From positions 46,629 through 110,628 of the forward strand of contig QAMK01000019.1 in NCBI GenBank assembly GCA_003149915.1: a DNA stretch of 64,000 nt, written 5' to 3'. This DNA comes from Bacillota bacterium. GTDB lineage: Bacteria > Bacillota_I > Bacilli_A > RF39 > UBA660. Below are positions 59,835 to 64,000 of the stretch, piece by piece. The position numbers and the translations under genes are program-made. Every line of letters begins with the position of its first letter. Within the stretch, counting starts at the first letter, position 1. The notes beneath the pieces are model-generated. The model worked only from the letters and a program-made list of their open reading frames with translations, was not told where the DNA came from and made no database searches.

Positions 59835-60095
59835 ATGGAAATATTAAAAGTATCTAGTAAATCAAATCCCAATAGCGTGGCAGGTGCACTTGCAAATGTC
59901 TTTCGTGAAAAAGGATATGTTGAAATTCAAGCGATTGGAGCAGGGGCATTGAATCAAGCCATTAAAGCGATTGCAATAGCGAGAGGCTTTGTCGCACCAT
60001 CCGGTAAAAACTTAGTTTGCATTCCCGCCTTCACGGATATTACAATCGATGGCGAAGAGCGAACTGCAATTAAATTGATTGTCGAATCCAGATAG
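59835..60095 (+). CDS. spoVS: stage V sporulation protein S
   Basis: A small Alba-fold regulator of sporulation and septation; the 86-residue length is exact for the family. EILKVSSKSNPNSVAGALANVFREKG, AIGAGALNQAIKAIAIARGFVAPSG and CIPAFTDITIDGEERTAIKLIVE are almost the standard sequence. AAAGGAAAG precedes the ATG. It is monocistronic with a terminator. Confidence 0.97.
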   Translation: MEILKVSSKSNPNSVAGALANVFREKGYVEIQAIGAGALNQAIKAIAIARGFVAPSGKNLVCIPAFTDITIDGEERTAIKLIVESR

Positions 60096-60115
60096 CAAAC
60101 GCTATCTTTTCTTTT
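60090..60115 (+). terminator. intrinsic terminator after spoVS
   Basis: AGATAGC, AAAC, GCTATCT then TTTCTTTT. Confidence 0.8.
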
Positions 60116-60159
60116 GAAAGAAAGAGTAAAGTGTTATAATGAAAATATCAGGAGGGCAT

Positions 60160-61515
60160 ATGATATTATTTAGTAGAAAACAATTATTGGAACAAGGATA
60201 CACCGATTATGCAATTAAGAAAGCAATTGAAAACGGTCAAATCGTCAAATACGGACGCAATCAATATGAATTAAAAAGTGAAGTACTAAGTCAACCAAAA
60301 CCTACTATGGATGCGGTTTACAGGTGTTTGGACGAAGAAAATTTAGAACAACTAGCTGATTTATTAAATAGAATGGATTTCAATCGGTTAGATGATTATC
60401 AAAAACGAATTTGTAATTTGTATATTTTGTTATTAGATAAAGCAATTCCTTTATCGGAGTCGCTTTCTTCCTATGCTAAAACGTTGAAGAAAGAAGATAT
60501 TACCGACTCTGCGACATCCGAAAATTCTATGGAGCAAAATTTTGCTGTCATTGTATTGAAATGTCATGAAAAAATGAAATACAGCAAACAATGTTTAGTA
60601 CAATTACTCAAATTTCCACTTCCAATCGAATATTTGTTATCTTATACCATTTTAAAACAAATAACGGAACGGTATAACCAGATTAATGACCATATTCAAG
60701 AACTATTAAATACGGATCAATTGGAAGAATTGACGGACTATATTACCAAGCAAAATGATGCGACATGGGATTATTTAAAAAAAGTCGTAGAAGAAACAAT
60801 ATGGATGAGAAAGTCCAATGCGATTTTGCCATCTACGGATTCGAAAAGCAATTCCTTTGCCGATTTGTTGACAGCAAGAAATTACGAACATGTTCTGCAA
60901 ATGCTGCAAAATAAAAATAGCCAATCAAAAAATCATATCAATCTAACATTGGCTGTGGAAAAGTTGTTAGAAACAAAGCAAGAAATTCTTGCTCATCAAA
61001 CGGATTCTTTGGCAGACAAAATTCATACGACGTTACAGCATCAAAATATTATGACTTCCCATATATTTACGGAAGAAACGGAAACAGTGCCATACCTAGA
61101 AGACGCAAATCCGGGTCAGGAAAAGCTTGAGTTTGGTAGAAAAAGAAAAGGGTTTTTGAACAGCGAAGATTTAAAGCCAGATCGAGCAAACTACGACTTG
61201 TCTGGACTTCAAAGAATTGCGGATACGTTTGCAGAAGGAGACAAATCATTAGAAGAAGTTTGCAAAGATTATGGCCTTTCTAAAGATGATACGAGTGTCA
61301 TAAAATACATATTTGCAAGAGATTGCTTTTATCAAAATCAAACAGCATCAGGAGAGTATTTTCTAAATTTACTTAGAAAAGAAAAAAATAAATCGAAAGA
61401 GGCACAATCTTTATTATCGTCTTTAGAGCGAGAAAAGAAATTTCTATCTAGTCACGAAGTGGATTTAAATAAGTGTTTGACTTTACGTCCTCAAAAAAAG
61501 AAACCGAAGAAGTGA
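60160..61515 (+). CDS. hypothetical protein with AbiEi-like N-terminal helix-turn-helix
   Basis: A 451-residue protein. Residues 1-40 (FSRKQLLEQGYTDYAIKKAI, then GQIVKYGRNQYEL) resemble the short winged helix found at the start of AbiEi-type antitoxins. The rest is helical, charged and unrecognised, with an EVCKDYGLS segment near 368 that could be another small HTH and a Lys-rich tail. The ATG at 60160 follows CAGGAGGG; a TATAAT is at 60135-60140. No AbiEii-like nucleotidyltransferase toxin is adjacent, so a toxin-antitoxin role is not supported. Confidence 0.65.
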   Translation: MILFSRKQLLEQGYTDYAIKKAIENGQIVKYGRNQYELKSEVLSQPKPTMDAVYRCLDEENLEQLADLLNRMDFNRLDDYQKRICNLYILLLDKAIPLSESLSSYAKTLKKEDITDSATSENSMEQNFAVIVLKCHEKMKYSKQCLVQLLKFPLPIEYLLSYTILKQITERYNQINDHIQELLNTDQLEELTDYITKQNDATWDYLKKVVEETIWMRKSNAILPSTDSKSNSFADLLTARNYEHVLQMLQNKNSQSKNHINLTLAVEKLLETKQEILAHQTDSLADKIHTTLQHQNIMTSHIFTEETETVPYLEDANPGQEKLEFGRKRKGFLNSEDLKPDRANYDLSGLQRIADTFAEGDKSLEEVCKDYGLSKDDTSVIKYIFARDCFYQNQTASGEYFLNLLRKEKNKSKEAQSLLSSLEREKKFLSSHEVDLNKCLTLRPQKKKPKK

Positions 61516-61519
61516 CAAT

Positions 61520-61548
61520 TTGAAATTGAATCGAAAAAGTGATATAAT
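61520..61548 (+). promoter_or_regulatory. promoter of J-domain gene
   Basis: TTGAAA (61520-61525), 17 nt, TATAAT (61543-61548), with a TGn extension. Confidence 0.78.
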
Positions 61549-61572
61549 ACAGAAACGAAAGAAGAGGGTATT

Positions 61573-62772
61573 ATGGCAAATAAAGTAAATTTTTATAAAA
61601 GCGATAAACCAGAAGAACTACGCGATTTTTATAAAGTGCTAGGAATTACTCAAACCGCAACGGATGATGAAGTTAAGAAAGCATATCGTACGAAAGCACG
61701 GGAAACCCATCCGGATTTACATCCCGAAATGGATACTAGTGCATTTCAAGAAGTAGAAGATGCTAAAGAAGTTCTTTCTGATAAAGAAATGCGTGCAAGT
61801 TATGATAAGGAATGGACGTCTTATCAAGAAAAACAAGCGAAACCAAAGCAAGAATCATCTTCTGCAAAGAAAGCACAAGAGAAATCCACGCCAAAGAGTG
61901 AAGCAAGAAGAAAAACGAGTCAAGCAAATGACACACACCAAAGTAGTACGAAATACCAAAGTGCGTCAGATACAAAGAAAAGTACTTCTAGTAGCACCTA
62001 CAAAAACTACACAAGTTCAACGAACAAATCTAGCAATCAAGAAAGTCATACTTCTAGCCAAACATATCATAAAACGAAAACAGACTATCATACAGATAGT
62101 CAAACCAAAACAAATGACACGAACTATGATCAAGAAGAAACGGTGGAAGAATTGTTACATCGCTATGTCAATAGTCCTTCTCGTTGTGCACGTATTCGAA
62201 AATCCCTTTTATTTGGTCAAATCATGAGTGACTTTCATTTGTATCCAGACAGTACATTGTCCATGATGAGTATTCCACTAATATTACGTCAATATTTGGC
62301 AGCAAGTTGGGATACCATGAACGTTGTACCGAGCGCCTCTTATAACAATACTTTTCATCAAACGATGGAAGATTACTATTTCTATCCATCTTTGATTACA
62401 GGAAGCTTCCATATTATAAATTACACACCAATTTATCGCGATTATGGTCAATGGTTTAATTCTTTCACCGGCGAAAACTTAAGGGTTCAAAATTATAATC
62501 GATATCCAGAGTACACCAGTTTAAATTTACAAGATGGTGCTTGTATAACGATCTTCCCACTAATCTCAATCATGCCATATCATCGTTTTCAAAACCGCAT
62601 CATAGATTTAACGAAAGCATACATGTTGGGAAACGAATGCTTTGGAAATTTATGGATGCAAGGATATGTAAGAAAAGAAAATCCTTATACATCTTATCGG
62701 TTCTGTAGCGAGGAAGAAATAAATCCTAAAAAATACGATAGTAAAGTATATCAATATCAGAAAAAAATATAA
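61573..62772 (+). CDS. J-domain protein with unknown C-terminal domain
   Basis: A 399-residue protein with an N-terminal J domain (about 17-82) containing DFYKVLGITQTATDDEVKKAY and the HPD motif (46-48), so it should stimulate a DnaK-type chaperone. A Ser/Thr/Lys/Gln-rich linker (about 85-185) follows, and then a compact aromatic-rich C-terminal domain (about 190-390) I do not recognise. It lacks the Gly/Phe and zinc regions of DnaJ proper. The C-terminal domain probably selects the client. GAAGAGGG precedes the ATG. Confidence 0.85.
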   Translation: MANKVNFYKSDKPEELRDFYKVLGITQTATDDEVKKAYRTKARETHPDLHPEMDTSAFQEVEDAKEVLSDKEMRASYDKEWTSYQEKQAKPKQESSSAKKAQEKSTPKSEARRKTSQANDTHQSSTKYQSASDTKKSTSSSTYKNYTSSTNKSSNQESHTSSQTYHKTKTDYHTDSQTKTNDTNYDQEETVEELLHRYVNSPSRCARIRKSLLFGQIMSDFHLYPDSTLSMMSIPLILRQYLAASWDTMNVVPSASYNNTFHQTMEDYYFYPSLITGSFHIINYTPIYRDYGQWFNSFTGENLRVQNYNRYPEYTSLNLQDGACITIFPLISIMPYHRFQNRIIDLTKAYMLGNECFGNLWMQGYVRKENPYTSYRFCSEEEINPKKYDSKVYQYQKKI

Positions 62773-62818
62773 CATATATAATTAAAATTCAGTAATTAGT
62801 TGGAATTTTGTGTAAAAA

Positions 62819-63502
62819 GTGTCCGAAAATAGTCGGAAAAATGTGATAAAAGACATTACAAAATATGCTGAAGGATTGGGTCAAACTCGGATTCTAAATG
62901 TTTACAATAAAATTCCAGTCTTTTTAGGTAATGAAAATAAAAAATTTCAAATATCAAAAGTAGAACATGGAGCTAGAAATCGAGAATATATTGGTACAGT
63001 TGATTGGTTAAACAATGCTGGAATCATCAATGTATGTTATTGCTTAGAGCAGCCAGAACTACCTTTAAAGGAAAATTATAATCCGGATAACTATAGAATT
63101 TATTTTAGAGATACTGGTCTTTTGATTGGATCACTAGATGAAGAAGCTCAAGAAGATTTAAGAAATAACAAAAATTTCAATACTTACAAGGGAGCAATCT
63201 ATGAAAATATTGTAGCAGACATGTTAGTAAAACAAGGGTATCAGCTTTATTTCTATAAAAATGAAAAAGGTACAATTGAGATGGATTTCTTTGTCAGAGA
63301 CACAAATTCGTTAATACCAATCGAAGTAAAAGCTAATGATGAAGCAACCGTATCATTAAATAATTTAATTGATAATACAACATATAGAGACATTAAATAT
63401 GGCATTAAACTATGCAATAAAAATATTGGATATAATGGAAAATTTTATACATTTCCGTACTTTTTAACGTTTTTGTTAAAGCGATATTTAAAAGACAAAT
63501 AG
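62819..63502 (+). pseudogene. truncated DUF4143-domain ATPase, C-terminal remnant
   Basis: The 227-codon frame matches only the C-terminal half of AAA_14/DUF4143 proteins: NVIKDITKYAEGLGQTRILNVYNKIPVFLG, then RIYFRDTGLLIGSL, and the PD-(D/E)XK-like end YKGAIYENIVADML...IEMDFFVRD...IPIEVK. The N-terminal P-loop ATPase of about 200 residues is missing and no remnant is seen upstream. The GTG start has no ribosome binding site. It was probably inactivated by deletion; composition is more AT-rich than the neighbours. Confidence 0.75.
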
Positions 63503-63515
63503 AAATTACAAAGGA

Positions 63516-63544
63516 TTGACAAAAAAATAAAAAAGTAATATGAT
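63516..63544 (+). promoter_or_regulatory. promoter of T-box leader
   Basis: Perfect TTGACA (63516-63521), 17 nt, TATGAT (63539-63544). Confidence 0.8.
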
Positions 63545-63551
63545 GAAGTTG

Positions 63552-63743
63552 TCGATGACGAAAGACAATAATAATCGAGTTAGAATAGAGAATTCGTGGT
63601 TGGTGGAAACGAATCTAAGTCCTTATTTAATCTACTTTCGAGACAGAAAGGGTAATGCCTTCCGGTTACGCGTTATAGTATGAAAGTGATAAATAAGGAT
63701 GGTACCGCGAGACTTCGCTCCTGTTGGAGAGTCTCGTTTTTTT
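63552..63743 (+). promoter_or_regulatory. T-box riboswitch leader
   Basis: This is a tRNA-sensing leader. Stem I begins TTGTC-GATGA-CGAAAG, closed by CTTTCG-A-GACAG (near 63630-63650), which is the usual K-turn. The GGTTGGTGG apical region is near 63600. AAGGATGGTACCGCG (63695-63709) is the T-box bulge that pairs with uncharged tRNA. The terminator CGAGACT / AGTCTCG plus T7 is at 63708-63743. The specifier is probably UCU (Ser), just before A-CUUUCG, but AUC or CUA cannot be excluded. No synthetase or transporter gene follows in the remaining 257 nt. Confidence 0.9.
63708..63743 (+). terminator. T-box terminator
   Basis: CGAGACT (63708-63714) pairs with AGTCTCG (63730-63736), followed by seven T residues. 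The 5' arm overlaps the T-box sequence, as expected for the antiterminator switch. Confidence 0.88.
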
Positions 63744-63817
63744 ATATACTAGGAAATTGCTTTGCATATGAGAAAAGCGTATCAGAATGGAAAAATGTAA
63801 AAAAATTCGTAATTTAC

Positions 63818-63846
63818 TTGACTAGCGTACATTTGTTTGATATATT
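63818..63846 (+). promoter_or_regulatory. sigma-A type promoter downstream of T-box
   Basis: TTGACT (63818-63823), 17 nt, TATATT (63841-63846), followed by AAAAAGGAG (63864-63872). Confidence 0.65.
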
Positions 63847-63896
63847 CTTGTTAACTGTGAACGAAAAAGGAGATGTGATAGCATTCATATGTATAA

Positions 63897-64000
63897 AAGT
63901 TATCAGTTTTATTTCAAAAATTAAAGAATGCTAGAAAATATTTTATCCATCAAATAACTAAAAAACTAGTATTAGAAAATGATATCATAGTAAGTGAAAC
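63897..64000 (+). pseudogene. possible TnpB-like transposase fragment
   Basis: One frame, open to the window edge, reads KLSVLFQKLKNARKYFIHQITKK and then LVLENDIIVSE. It resembles the helix before the ...IxxEDL catalytic region of IS200/IS605 TnpB proteins. A stop codon lies directly before it, and the upstream frame (VIAFICIKVISFIS) is a different phase, so the 5' part is missing or shifted. The call is tentative because only 34 codons are visible. Confidence 0.35.

Noticed and set aside
60160..61515. AbiE-type abortive infection system
   Set aside because: Only the first 40 residues look AbiEi-like and there is no AbiEii nucleotidyltransferase next to it.
61760..62227. 155-codon Lys-rich plus-strand frame inside the J-domain gene
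   Set aside because: It is an out-of-frame reading of the Ser/Thr/Lys linker, without a start site.

Overview
The window is a continuous chromosomal stretch from a low-GC, endospore-forming member of the Bacillota. The DNA is visibly AT-rich, ribosome binding sites are of the AAAGGAGG or AAAGGTGAT kind, promoters are TTGACA/TATAAT-like, and TGA is used as stop, so this is not a Mycoplasma-type code. Spore-forming status rests on spoVAC-spoVAD-spoVAE, a SigF/SigG-type sigma factor with an adjacent Spo0A box, spoVS, CotD- and CotF-type coat proteins, two YjcZ-like microproteins and a DacF-type carboxypeptidase. Many large cytosolic proteins have no family I can recognise. Together these suggest an uncultured gut-type lineage near Erysipelotrichia/RF39; that placement is an inference.

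Layout. 0-1.2 kb: two tandem paralogous unknown proteins. 1.1-8.7 kb: RNase J and a kinase-fold protein (minus), then ftsY-ylxM, a lone HerA-type ATPase and ffh (plus), so the protein-targeting genes sit together. 8.7-12 kb: cotD-like gene, small membrane protein, rpoZ, recX, prsA-type foldase, two sporulation microproteins. 12-14.4 kb: minus-strand unknowns including a possible HopA1-like protein. 14.5-18 kb: sufS, an ssb gene with an interrupted frame, an XRE regulator and pyrimidine-nucleoside phosphorylase. 18-26.1 kb: VanY- and DacF-type carboxypeptidases, sporulation sigma factor, two overlapping unknowns, spoVA genes. 26.1-28 kb: RNHCP protein, scpA-scpB, tRNA-Leu(CAA).

28-34 kb is an accessory stretch. 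Next to the tRNA are a 19-bp perfect palindrome and a gene of foreign base composition with two nucleoside-deoxyribosyltransferase-like domains. A Nudix gene follows, then a decayed gene copy, a repeat protein and a P-loop kinase fusion, the last two framed by a 38-bp direct repeat. 34-47 kb: M3 oligopeptidase, HD protein, a spore-coat cluster with SigG-like promoters, a P-type ATPase, a glycosyltransferase-methyltransferase fusion, DedA, a MerR-DUF362 pair with a textbook MerR promoter, nitroreductase and GNAT genes.

47.2-53.5 kb is one anaerobic deoxynucleotide operon. It holds an NrdD-like protein without a glycyl-radical tail, NrdG, an NrdD fused to a glutaredoxin-like domain, and thioredoxin reductase, so an electron path NADPH to TrxR to redoxin to NrdD can be proposed. 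An inverted repeat lies over its promoter. 53.5-62.8 kb: membrane protein behind an array of TGTCAA motifs, RlmI-like methyltransferase, RluA-type pseudouridine synthase, a Pro/Ala-rich surface protein, MacB-type ABC transporter, spoVS, an unknown with an AbiEi-like N-terminus and a J-domain protein. 62.8-64 kb is decayed: a truncated DUF4143 gene, a complete T-box leader with no synthetase gene inside the window, and a possible TnpB-like transposase fragment at the edge.
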